Assembly: GCA_947476695.1 (NCBI GenBank)
Contig: CANJRD010000006.1
Location: 62,001 to 126,000, forward strand
Direction of reading: 5' to 3'
From: Rhodospirillaceae bacterium
GTDB taxonomy: Bacteria; Pseudomonadota; Alphaproteobacteria; Rhodospirillales; Rhodospirillaceae
DNA: 64,000 nt
In this document: positions 8,855 through 16,104 of the stretch, piece after piece
How positions within the stretch are numbered: the stretch's first letter is position 1
How the letters are laid out: every line of letters begins with the position of its first letter
Made by a program: the position numbers and the translations under genes
The notes under the pieces: model-generated
The model's database searches: none
The model's input: the letters and a program-made list of their open reading frames with translations, nothing else
Told to the model about the DNA's origin: nothing

Positions 8855-9663
8855 CCCGATCAATAGTCGTCTGTGCAGACGACTTCGCGTATTCCCCCGC
8901 GATCTGCGACGCGATTGTCGATCTGGCGGAACGTGGCCGCATCTCGGCCATCAGCTGCATGACCAACATGCCGCTGTGGCGCGAACAGGCGGCGCGCTTG
9001 CGCCCGTTGATCGGCCGTGTCGACATCGGCCTGCATCTCACCCTGATAGAAGACGCGCCGCTGACCGCGATGCCGCGCACAATCCGGGGCGGCAAGATGC
9101 CGAGCCTGGGTGCGCTGATCCGCGACAGCTATCTGCGCCGGTTGGCGCTCGATGAATTCGCGGGCGAGATCGCCGCCCAATGCGATGCCTTCGTCAGCGC
9201 GCTCGGCGTGCCGCCGTCGCATCTCGACGGCCATCGCCACACCCACGTTTTGCCGGGCTTGCGCGATCTGACGATCCAGGCCGCCGCGCGCTTCGCGCCG
9301 CGTCCCTGGTTGCGGAACGTGGCTGAACCCGTGGGCAAAGTATTGGCGCGCGGGATCGACATTCCGAAAACATTGATCATCACGACGCTCGGCGGCGCGC
9401 TGCCTGATGCGGCGGAGGCTGCCGGCGTGCCGGTCAGCGGCGGCTTCAGCGGCGCCTATTCGCTATCGCCCGACGAAGACTTCCCCGCGTTGTTCGCCCG
9501 CTTCATCGCAGGGGCGGCGGATCGTCATGTTGTGATGTGCCATCCCGGCGGGCTCGACGACGCGCCGCTCGCGAAGACGCGGGCGAAGGAATATGCGTTT
9601 CTGGCGAGCGATGACTACCCGACGCTCTTGGCAGGGCAGGACGTACGTCTCGTTCGCCTCTGA
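8851..9663 (+). CDS. YdjC/ChbG-family carbohydrate deacetylase (NaxD/HpnK-like)
   Basis: The protein has 270 residues from a GTG start that overlaps the GT2 gene by 4 nt. Metal-site motifs of the YdjC fold are present: VVCADDFAYSP at the N-terminus, DIGLHLTL (about residue 52) and HLDGHRHTHVLPGL (about 125-138). A late MCHPGG motif (about 228) is also typical. Known members remove acetyl groups from amino sugars. NaxD of Francisella does this on undecaprenyl-phosphate-GalNAc before lipid A modification, and HpnK acts in hopanoid pathways. The GT2 and GT39 neighbours favour a NaxD-like role. This is inference from context. Confidence 0.82.
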   Translation: MTRSIVVCADDFAYSPAICDAIVDLAERGRISAISCMTNMPLWREQAARLRPLIGRVDIGLHLTLIEDAPLTAMPRTIRGGKMPSLGALIRDSYLRRLALDEFAGEIAAQCDAFVSALGVPPSHLDGHRHTHVLPGLRDLTIQAAARFAPRPWLRNVAEPVGKVLARGIDIPKTLIITTLGGALPDAAEAAGVPVSGGFSGAYSLSPDEDFPALFARFIAGAADRHVVMCHPGGLDDAPLAKTRAKEYAFLASDDYPTLLAGQDVRLVRL

Positions 9664-9680
9664 CGGTCGCGCTGGCCGAG

Positions 9681-11492
9681 CTACTTGCCTAACTCTTCCT
9701 GCGCCATCGCCGCCGCGAGCCAGGTTTCCTCGGTGGCGGTGAGTTCGGCCTGCAGCTTCTCCAGCTTGCTCAGGATGTCGTTGAAGCGCTGCGGGTTGCT
9801 GCCGAACAGGTTCGGCACTTCCAGGTCGACCTTCAGCTTGGCGATGTCGGCTTCCAGCTTCGCGATCTTCGTCGGCAAGGTATCGAGCGCATGCTGTTCC
9901 TTGAACGACAGCTTTTTCTTCGCCTGCGCGGCGACCATCGCGGACGGTGCTTTCTCGGCCTTCGCTTTAGGCGCAGGCCCATCGACCGTGCGCGCCTGCA
10001 CGCCGTGGCCGCGTTGATTGACCATATCGGTATAGCCGCCGGCGTAGGTGGTCCACTGGCCTTCCTCTTCCGACGCGATCACCGAGGTCACGACGCGATC
10101 CAGGAAATCGCGGTCGTGACTGACCAACAGCACGGTGCCGGGATAATCGCCCAGCATCTCCTGCAACAGATCGAGTGTTTCGAGATCGAGGTCGTTGGTC
10201 GGTTCGTCGAGCACCAGCAGGTTCGACGGGCGCGCCAGCGCGCGCGCCAGCATCAGTCGCGCCCGTTCACCGCCCGACAATACGCCGACGTTCGTGCGGG
10301 CCTGGCCGGGCGCAAACAGGAAGTCCTTCATGTAGCCGGTGACGTGGCGCGGGACGCCGCCGACCATCACTTGATCGCCATGGCCGCCGGTCAGCACGTC
10401 CTGCACCGACGTATTGGGGTCGAGCGACTCACGCGTCTGATCCAGTGTCACCATCTGAATCGCATCGGCGCGCTTGATGGTCCCGGTATCGGGTTCCAGT
10501 ACGCCAGTCAGCATATTCAGCAAGGTCGTCTTGCCGGTACCGTTGGCGCCGACCAGGCCGATCCGGTCGCCGCGCAAAATGCGCACCGTGAAGTCTTTCA
10601 CGATCTCGCGTGTGCCGTAGGTCTTGGCGATGTGCTTCGCCTCGATCACCTGCTTGGCCGACATGTCGGCGTCGGTCAGGGTCATCTGCACCTGGCCGGT
10701 GGCGCGGCGCGTCTCGCGGCGATCCTGACGCATGGAATGCAATTGGCCCAAGCGGCGCACGTTGCGTTTGCGTCGCCCGGAAACGCCGTACCGCAGCCAA
10801 TCCAGCTCGCGCACGATCTTGCGGTCGAGCTTATGCGCTGCCGTTTCCTCCTCGGTGAGGATCTCGTCGCGCCATTCCTCGAAGCTGGCGAAGCCTTTCT
10901 CCAGCCGCCGGGTCGTGCCGCGGTCGAGCCATACGGTCGCGCGGCCCAGGTTGCTCATGAAACGCCGGTCGTGGCTGATGATCACCAGCGCGGTGCGCAA
11001 GGAACTCAGTTCCTTTTCCAGCCACTCAATCAACGGCAGGTCGAGGTGGTTGGTGGGCTCGTCGAGCAACAGCACATCCGGCGACGGCGCCAGGACGCGC
11101 GCGAGCGCGCAGCGGCGGGTCTCACCGCCGGACAGGCGCGCAGGGTCTTCCTCGCCGGTCATGCCCAGCGTGTTGAGCAGATAGCGCGCGCGATAGGGGT
11201 CGTCGAGCGTGCCCAGCCCCGCTTCGACATAGTCGAGTGTGGTGGCGAAGCCGGACAGGTCCGGTTCCTGCGGCAGATAACGGATCGATGTGCCCTGGCG
11301 GATATCGCGATCGCCCCGGTCGGGTTCGACCAGGCCGGCGGCGATCTTCAGTAGCGTCGACTTGCCCGAGCCATTGCGGCCGACCAGGCAGACGCGCTCG
11401 CCTTCTCCGACGGTAAGCTCGGCCCCATCGAGCAGCGGGTCGCCGCCGAAGGTGAGGTGGATATCGCGCAGGGTGAGAATGGGTGCTGCCAT
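9681..11492 (-). CDS. uup: ABC-F family ATP-binding protein, Uup-like
   Basis: This is a 603-residue soluble protein with two ABC domains and no membrane part. The first domain has Walker A GRNGSGKST, signature LSGGETRRCALARVL and Walker B VLLLDEPTNHLDL. The second has GANGTGKTT, LSGGERARLMLARAL and LVLDEPTNDLDL. A linker and a C-terminal coiled coil (about 540-600, rich in K, L and E) are as in Uup, which acts on DNA or ribosome-related processes. The internal ATG at 11492 (MAAPILTLRDIHLTFGGD) is chosen because the upstream extension lacks homology-like sequence. It is convergent with the YdjC gene. Confidence 0.9.
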   Translation of the reverse strand: MAAPILTLRDIHLTFGGDPLLDGAELTVGEGERVCLVGRNGSGKSTLLKIAAGLVEPDRGDRDIRQGTSIRYLPQEPDLSGFATTLDYVEAGLGTLDDPYRARYLLNTLGMTGEEDPARLSGGETRRCALARVLAPSPDVLLLDEPTNHLDLPLIEWLEKELSSLRTALVIISHDRRFMSNLGRATVWLDRGTTRRLEKGFASFEEWRDEILTEEETAAHKLDRKIVRELDWLRYGVSGRRKRNVRRLGQLHSMRQDRRETRRATGQVQMTLTDADMSAKQVIEAKHIAKTYGTREIVKDFTVRILRGDRIGLVGANGTGKTTLLNMLTGVLEPDTGTIKRADAIQMVTLDQTRESLDPNTSVQDVLTGGHGDQVMVGGVPRHVTGYMKDFLFAPGQARTNVGVLSGGERARLMLARALARPSNLLVLDEPTNDLDLETLDLLQEMLGDYPGTVLLVSHDRDFLDRVVTSVIASEEEGQWTTYAGGYTDMVNQRGHGVQARTVDGPAPKAKAEKAPSAMVAAQAKKKLSFKEQHALDTLPTKIAKLEADIAKLKVDLEVPNLFGSNPQRFNDILSKLEKLQAELTATEETWLAAAMAQEELGK

Positions 11493-11525
11493 GTGTGGGC
11501 TGTGAATAGCGCAAACCACACAGGT

Positions 11526-11672
11526 CGTCATCCGGGACGAGCCGCGCGTGGCGTGGCGCGATCCGGGTCCAGGGTAACGGGCGCCGGTGCTTGTAACCCA
11601 GGATCCCGGATCTCGTCCGGCCGAGGGCCGGCAGAGAAAATGCGCGCTCCGCGCGGCTCGTCCCGGATGACG
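11526..11672. repeat. MITE-like palindromic repeat R1 with 23-bp perfect terminal inverted repeats
   Basis: The ends 11526-11548 and 11650-11672 are exact reverse complements over 23 bp, beginning cgtcatccgggacgagc. Inside, two further arms (about 11560-11578 with ccgggtccagggtaac, and about 11593-11612 with gtaacccaggatcccgg) are near-complements. The element therefore folds as left arm, short spacer, right arm. It has no coding capacity. The same arm sequence recurs at 13964, 14317, 14385, 17596 and 43636. It fills most of the 200-bp gap between uup and the YaiI-family gene. Confidence 0.85.
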
Positions 11673-11692
11673 AGCTGTGTTATCTGATTTTT

Positions 11693-12154
11693 ATGACCAT
11701 CATTTACGTCGATGCAGATGCCTGCCCGGTGAAGGACGAAGTCGTGCGCGTGGCCGTGCGGCATAAGGTCAAGGTGTTCATGGTGGGCAACAGCTGGATG
11801 CGCCTGTCCGACGACCCCATCGTCGAGCGCGTGGTGGTTCCCGGTACGCCCGACGCCGCCGACGACTGGATCGCCGAGCGCGCGGGGACGGGCGACGTCG
11901 TCATCACCTCCGACATCCCGCTCGCGGGGCGCGTTGTCGGCAACGGCGCGCTGGTGCTGCGGCCCAACGGCAGGCCGCTCGATCAGGCGTCCATCGGGAT
12001 GGCGGTCGCAACGCGCGATCTGCACACCCATCTCCGTGAGGTCGGTGAGATCACGCGTGGGCCTGCGGCTTACACCAAACAGGACCGGTCGCGGTTCCTG
12101 GATGTGCTTGAGACCACAGTGCGTTTGGCTGTTAAGACCGCGTCAACACTCTGA
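11693..12154 (+). CDS. YaiI/YqxD family (DUF188, UPF0178) protein
   Basis: The 153-residue soluble protein has the family hallmark at its start: IYVDADACPVKDE. Further conserved parts are DDWIAERAGTGDVVITSDIPLA and VLRPNGRPLD.ASIG. The fold is PIN/NYN-like and members are suspected nucleases, but no activity is assigned. The length is normal. Its start lies 21 nt after repeat R1, which probably carries or replaces part of its promoter. Confidence 0.9.
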   Translation: MTIIYVDADACPVKDEVVRVAVRHKVKVFMVGNSWMRLSDDPIVERVVVPGTPDAADDWIAERAGTGDVVITSDIPLAGRVVGNGALVLRPNGRPLDQASIGMAVATRDLHTHLREVGEITRGPAAYTKQDRSRFLDVLETTVRLAVKTASTL

Positions 12155-12167
12155 ATTTCGATATAAG

Positions 12168-12196
12168 TTGACGCGACTCGGTTCTGCGCGTATAGC
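12168..12196 (+). promoter_or_regulatory. Sigma-70-type promoter for the DEAD-box helicase
   Basis: TTGACG (12168-12173) and TATAGC (12191-12196) are separated by 17 bp. The predicted start near 12203 would leave a 5' leader of about 190 nt before the helicase ATG, with no supported ORF in it. Confidence 0.55.
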
Positions 12197-12393
12197 TCCG
12201 TCCGTCTCGGCCTCAGCCGACATATTTCTCGCGATTGCGCGCAGGGTGCGCCACTCAAGCACCCCATCCTGAGAAACTTCTCCAAACATTCTTCCCGCTG
12301 GTTGCGTGCCCAGGTGGGTCAACAAGCAGTCCGCTGCCGATGACCGCGCATGTGCGCGTCCGGCGACGCGACACGCGTATTGAAAGAATAACC

Positions 12394-13875
12394 ATGACTT
12401 TGTTTTCCGAACTCGGCCTGATCGAGCCGATCTTCCGTGCGGTTGAAGCCGAAGGCTACACCACGCCGACCCCGATTCAGGCGCAAGCCATCCCCGTGCT
12501 GCTCGCGGGCCGTGACGTTCTCGGCATCGCCCAGACCGGCACCGGCAAGACGGCGGCCTTCGCGCTGCCGATCCTCCAGAAGCTGGCGAACGACAAGCGC
12601 CGCCCGTCACCCAAAGGCACGCGTGCGCTGATCCTCACCCCGACGCGCGAACTCGCCGTGCAGATCTCCGAAAGCTTCGCGACCTACGGCCGCCATCTCG
12701 GCCTCAAGCGCACCTGCATCTACGGCGGTGTCAGCGAAGGCCAGCAGATCTCCACCATGCGTAACGGCGTCGACATCCTCATCGCCACGCCGGGCCGTTT
12801 GCTCGATCTGATCCAGCAGCGTTACATCGACCTGTCGACGGTTGAAGTCTTCGTCCTCGACGAAGCCGATCGCATGTTGGACATGGGCTTCATCAAGGAC
12901 GTGCGCACCATTGTCGCGCGTCTGCCGAAAGACAACCGCCAGACCCTGATGTTCTCCGCGACCATGCCGTCGGCCGTGTCCGATCTCGTCACCGGTCTCC
13001 TGAAGGACCCGGTGCGCGTCGAGATCACGCCGCAGGCCACCACGGTCGAGAAGATTGATCAGAAGGTGATGTTCGTCACCCGCGAGAACAAGCGCAAGCT
13101 GCTCGAGCACATCCTGGCCGACAAGGACGTCAAGCGCGCGATCGTATTCTCGCGCACCAAGCATGGCGCCAACCGTGTCGCCGAGCAGCTCGACAAGAGC
13201 GGCATCCGCGCCGACGCGATCCACGGCAACAAGTCCCAAAATGCGCGTCAGAAGGCGTTGAACGCTTTCAAGACGGGCAGTGTGCGCGTCCTCGTGGCGA
13301 CGGATATCGCCGCGCGCGGCATCGATGTCGACGGCATCACGCACGTCATCAACTTCGACCTGCCGATGGAGCCGGAAAGCTACGTCCACCGCATCGGCCG
13401 CACCGCGCGGGCGAGCAAGGACGGTTCGGCGATCTCGTTCTGCGATTCCGAGGAAATTTCCCAGCTGCGTGCGATCGAACGCGAAATCCGCCAGCCTGTG
13501 CCGGTGGATGTGGCGCATCCGTTCCACGTTGAAGGTCTCTCTGGCCGCACCAGCGGCAGCGCCCCCGGCAACGGTCGTGGCCGCGGCGGCAATCGTGGCG
13601 GCGGCAATCGCAGCAGCCAGGGTCCGAAGCGTCACAGCGGCGGCCCGCGCACCGAAGGCGGCAACCGCGAAGGCGGTCAGCGCAACGGCGGTCAACGCGC
13701 CGACGGCGGTCAACGCGATGGCGGCAACCGTAACGGCGGCAATCCCAACGGCCAGAAGCGTCGTGGCGGCGGTGGCAAACCGCAAGGCCAAGGCCCGCGT
13801 CGTGACGGCGGTCGTAGCGAAGGCGGTGGCCGCAGCGAAGGCGGTCGTGGCGAACGTCCGTGGTCTAACTACTAA
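12394..13875 (+). CDS. ATP-dependent DEAD-box RNA helicase, RhlE-like
   Basis: This 493-residue helicase has all the family motifs: Q motif ([13 protein letters not shown]), [43 protein letters not shown] and HRIGRTARA. After residue about 385 comes a low-complexity tail of about 105 residues, rich in G, R, N and Q (GGNRNGG, GGQR and RSEGG units), which probably binds RNA non-specifically. Such enzymes remodel RNA in ribosome assembly and mRNA decay, often under cold stress. The ATG at 12394 (MTLFSELGL) is preceded by gaaagaata and fits the family start; an upstream extension to 12235 looks non-coding. A strong terminator follows at 13914. Confidence 0.93.
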   Translation: MTLFSELGLIEPIFRAVEAEGYTTPTPIQAQAIPVLLAGRDVLGIAQTGTGKTAAFALPILQKLANDKRRPSPKGTRALILTPTRELAVQISESFATYGRHLGLKRTCIYGGVSEGQQISTMRNGVDILIATPGRLLDLIQQRYIDLSTVEVFVLDEADRMLDMGFIKDVRTIVARLPKDNRQTLMFSATMPSAVSDLVTGLLKDPVRVEITPQATTVEKIDQKVMFVTRENKRKLLEHILADKDVKRAIVFSRTKHGANRVAEQLDKSGIRADAIHGNKSQNARQKALNAFKTGSVRVLVATDIAARGIDVDGITHVINFDLPMEPESYVHRIGRTARASKDGSAISFCDSEEISQLRAIEREIRQPVPVDVAHPFHVEGLSGRTSGSAPGNGRGRGGNRGGGNRSSQGPKRHSGGPRTEGGNREGGQRNGGQRADGGQRDGGNRNGGNPNGQKRRGGGGKPQGQGPRRDGGRSEGGGRSEGGRGERPWSNY

Positions 13876-13913
13876 TCATCCACCGCCCGCAAGGGCGTGA
13901 GAATTGAGCTGAG

Positions 13914-13949
13914 AAAAAAGCCGTCGCGCCAAAACGCGGCGGCTTTTTT
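13914..13949 (+). terminator. Rho-independent terminator after the helicase gene
   Basis: Arms 13914-13928 and 13935-13949 pair over 15 bp with a single G-T wobble around a 6-nt loop and end in six T. A-tracts on the other side make it potentially bidirectional. Confidence 0.9.
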
Positions 13950-13963
13950 GTTGTTCACCCCTT

Positions 13964-14015
13964 GTCACCCCGGACAAGCCACGCCTAGCGTGGCGCGATC
14001 CGGGGTCCAGGGTAA
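13964..14015. repeat. Palindromic repeat arm R4 (left of the GIY-YIG gene)
   Basis: This 52-bp arm reads from gtcaccccggacaagcc to ggtccagggtaa, with an internal hairpin ccacgc..gcgtgg. It differs from the arm at 14385-14437 at one position over the shared length and resembles the left arms of R1, R2 and the copy at 43636. It ends 16 nt before the GIY-YIG start. Confidence 0.8.
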
Positions 14016-14031
14016 AGGGCAGGTCCTGCGC

Positions 14032-14319
14032 GTGGGCTATGTCGTTTACATTCTCGCCAGCAAGCGAAATGGGACGCTTTACGTGGGCGTCACAAATGAT
14101 CTTCTGCGTCGTGCCGCAGAGCATCGAACCGAAGCTCTGCAGGGATTCACGCAGCAGCATGGAGTCCATCGTCTCGTGTATTTCGAGTCCCACGATGACA
14201 TTGAGGCGGCAATACTGCGCGAGAAGAAACTCAAGAAATGGTGACGCGCCTGGAAGCTCGAATTGATCGAACGCGAAAATCCCACGTGGTGTGATTTATT
14301 CGACGATGTTGCTCAGTAA
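14032..14319 (+). pseudogene. Small GIY-YIG nuclease gene interrupted by an in-frame TGA
   Basis: From GTG 14032 the frame encodes VGYVVYILASKRNGTLYVGVTNDLLRR..EHR, the catalytic GIY-YIG core of the short (about 95-residue) UPF0213-like family. A TGA at 14242-14244, after EKKLKKW, stops it at 70 residues. The same frame then continues RAWKLELIE and NPTWCDLF to a TAA at 14317-14319, which is the normal family C-terminus. The TGA falls where relatives have Lys or Arg, so a single C-to-T change from CGA explains it. The gene lies exactly between two repeat arms and its TAA is part of the right arm. The truncated protein may or may not be active. Confidence 0.8.
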
Positions 14320-14368
14320 CCCTGGACCCCGCATCTCGCCGCGTGCCGCGGCTCGTGCGGGGTGACAA
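14317..14368. repeat. Palindromic repeat arm R5 (right of the GIY-YIG gene)
   Basis: The sequence runs from taaccctggaccccgc to gcggggtgacaa and is the inverted counterpart of arm R4. Together R4, the GIY-YIG gene and R5 form a 405-bp unit (13964-14368) with inverted ends. Confidence 0.7.
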
Positions 14369-14384
14369 CGGGGGCTCACTTTTT

Positions 14385-14437
14385 GTCACCCCGGACAAGC
14401 CACGCCGAGCGTGGCGCGATCCGGGGTCCAGGGTAAC
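14385..14437. repeat. Palindromic repeat arm R6, direct copy of R4
   Basis: Nearly identical to 13964-14015 (one substitution seen, t to g in the central hairpin) and in the same orientation. It lies 17 nt after arm R5 and 48 nt from the stop of the minus-strand NAD(P)-binding gene. Confidence 0.8.
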
Positions 14438-14485
14438 GAAACGCTTTTCGCGCAGAACCGACGGCCGCAAAGATGACGCACAGAG

Positions 14486-15241
14486 TTAAGGGCAGTCCTT
14501 CGCCGGGTCTTTCGCGCGCATGCGGCACATTTCGCCGGCGAGGCTGTCGTCGGCGATGACGAAGACCTTGTTCATGCAGCGCGCGGCATCGACGCAGGCG
14601 GCGGTCTGCGCCACCAGGTCGCCGTAGGTCGTCGCGCCGAACTTCAGTTGGTCTTCCGTCAGCATGCTCTTGCCCGTCGGCGGATGCGGCGGTTTGTCGC
14701 GCGAGGTCAGCAGCGCGCCGATGCGGATGATCGTGTAGCCGACGCCGGACTCGCGCAGCTTGTGCTCTGCGGCGGTCTGCTGCTTCACGACTTCCGGATA
14801 CAGGCCCCACGGGAACTGCGGCATATCCGTCGGCGTGTGATCGACCGCGACCGTCGAATACATGATCACCTGTTTCACGCCGCTCTGCTTGGCGAGCGGC
14901 ACGATGTTGGCGACGGTCGCCTCGTAAGGCGTGGGCTCGCCGCGGCGCGACTGCACCGCTTCGATCACGACGCGATAGCTCTTGCCCTTGAAAGCGGCGG
15001 CGACGTCCTCGGCCTTGGTCGCGTCACCGACCGCGTAGTCCACCTTCACGCCCGCGAGCGGTTCGCGGTTCGAGGTCGCGCGCACGAAGGCCGTCACCTT
15101 CTCGCCGCGCGCCACGAGTTGCTTGGCCAGTTCCGACCCGCTGCGTCCCGTCGCGCCGAAGATCAGGATGCCGTCGTCCGCGGCCGAAGCGGGCAGGGCG
15201 AAAGCCAGGAGGGCGAGGAGGGGGCCGAGGATGTGTTTCAT
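14486..15241 (-). CDS. Exported NAD(P)-binding (NmrA/SDR-like) protein
   Basis: This 251-residue protein has a clear signal peptide (MKHILGPLLALLAFALPASAAD) followed directly by a Rossmann motif, ILIFGATGRSGSELAKQLVARG. Further atypical-SDR features are DYAVGDATKAEDVAAAF and the YSTV segment near residue 125. A secreted Rossmann-fold protein is unusual, because NAD(P) is normally cytoplasmic. It could be a membrane-tethered or Sec-exported enzyme, or use a different ligand. ATG 15241 is chosen over an upstream in-frame start since it begins the signal peptide. No operon partner is evident; it is divergent from imuA. Confidence 0.72.
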   Translation of the reverse strand: MKHILGPLLALLAFALPASAADDGILIFGATGRSGSELAKQLVARGEKVTAFVRATSNREPLAGVKVDYAVGDATKAEDVAAAFKGKSYRVVIEAVQSRRGEPTPYEATVANIVPLAKQSGVKQVIMYSTVAVDHTPTDMPQFPWGLYPEVVKQQTAAEHKLRESGVGYTIIRIGALLTSRDKPPHPPTGKSMLTEDQLKFGATTYGDLVAQTAACVDAARCMNKVFVIADDSLAGEMCRMRAKDPAKDCP

Positions 15242-15289
15242 ACCCCCGAGGATAGCCAAGCGCCTCCAAGAGGTCGCGCCGGGCCCGCC

Positions 15290-15319
15290 TTGACTCCCGA
15301 GGGGTGAGACGAATAGAAC
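15290..15319 (+). promoter_or_regulatory. Promoter of the imuA-imuB-dnaE2 cassette
   Basis: TTGACT (15290-15295) and TAGAAC (15314-15319) are 18 bp apart. The -10 element lies partly inside the SOS box. The predicted start falls within a few bases of the imuA ATG, so the transcript may be leaderless. Confidence 0.5.
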
Positions 15320-15330
15320 AAAACATGAAC
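15316..15330. promoter_or_regulatory. LexA (SOS) box at the imuA start
   Basis: GAAC-N7-GAAC is a perfect match to the alphaproteobacterial LexA operator (GTTC-N7-GTTC on the other strand). It overlaps the promoter -10 and the ATG at 15325, a position suited to complete repression until DNA damage. Confidence 0.85.
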
Positions 15331-16104
15331 ACGAAGTCCCCTTTCCCCCGGTCAGTCCCGCCTGCGGCCCTGAACCCGGTTCTGGCCAGCCTCCGTCGCG
15401 AGATTGGGGCCCTGGATGGGTCTGGGGCGGCTGGGGAGGCCGGGGTGGTCAGCCTGGGCCTTGCGTCAGTGGACGGGGCTTTGCCCTGGGGCGGCCTACC
15501 CCGGGCCGCGCTCCACGAGATTACCGGCCCCGCCCAGGACGGGGCCCGGCTGGGCTTTGCGGTGGCTCTCCTGGCCCGCTTGCGGATCGGCCGCCCGGTG
15601 CTGTGGTGCCGGACCCAGAGCGCTCTGGCCGACCATGGCGCGCTCTATGGCCCGGGGCTGGCGGCGGCCGGGGTTTCGCCGCGGCAGGTGATCTTCGTCA
15701 CCGTCGCCAAAGCAGCGGACGCTTTGTGGGTGCTGGAGGAGGGCCTGCGCTGCAACGGCCTCGCGGCTGTGGTGGGCGAGGGCATCACGCCACGTTTCAC
15801 CGACACGCGCCGGCTGCAACTCGCCGCGCGCGGCGGCAGCACGCTCGGCCTGTTGTTGCCGGCGGCGAAGGACAAGCCCGTGCCGAGTGCGGCGTTGACC
15901 CGCTGGCATGTGACCTCGGCCCCTACGGCGCGCGGATCGGGCCTCGCACTGCCGCGCCGGGCGTGGCGGCTCGCCTTACAACATGGCCGTGGCATTCGCC
16001 CCACGGCCTGGCACGTGGAGTGGAAGGATGCGGCGCTGTGTGGCGCTTTGGCTGTGCCGCTGGCCGACCGACCGGTGGAAGAACCGGCAGCCGCCCTCGG
16101 CTGA
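15325..16104 (+). CDS. imuA: ImuA, SOS mutasome accessory protein (RecA-like)
   Basis: The 259-residue protein belongs to the ImuA/SulA-like group, which supports ImuB and DnaE2 in error-prone translesion synthesis. Visible family features are GLASVDGALPWGGLPRAALHEI, the degenerate P-loop region GARLGFAVALLARL, and the LWVLEEGLRC.GLAAVVGE segment corresponding to the RecA core. The start at 15325 (MNTKSPFPRS) lies inside the LexA box; a GTG at 15304 is an alternative. It overlaps imuB by 77 nt. Regulation by LexA is strongly indicated. Confidence 0.88.
   Translation: MNTKSPFPRSVPPAALNPVLASLRREIGALDGSGAAGEAGVVSLGLASVDGALPWGGLPRAALHEITGPAQDGARLGFAVALLARLRIGRPVLWCRTQSALADHGALYGPGLAAAGVSPRQVIFVTVAKAADALWVLEEGLRCNGLAAVVGEGITPRFTDTRRLQLAARGGSTLGLLLPAAKDKPVPSAALTRWHVTSAPTARGSGLALPRRAWRLALQHGRGIRPTAWHVEWKDAALCGALAVPLADRPVEEPAAALG

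Noticed and set aside
13560-13860. Short direct repeats that could suggest a CRISPR or satellite
   Set aside because: They encode the in-frame Gly/Arg-rich tail of the DEAD-box helicase, with irregular spacing and no spacers.
14242-14244. UGA as selenocysteine or as a reassigned Trp codon in the GIY-YIG gene
   Set aside because: Relatives have Lys or Arg there, no selenocysteine insertion hairpin is apparent, and many other genes in the window end normally at TGA.
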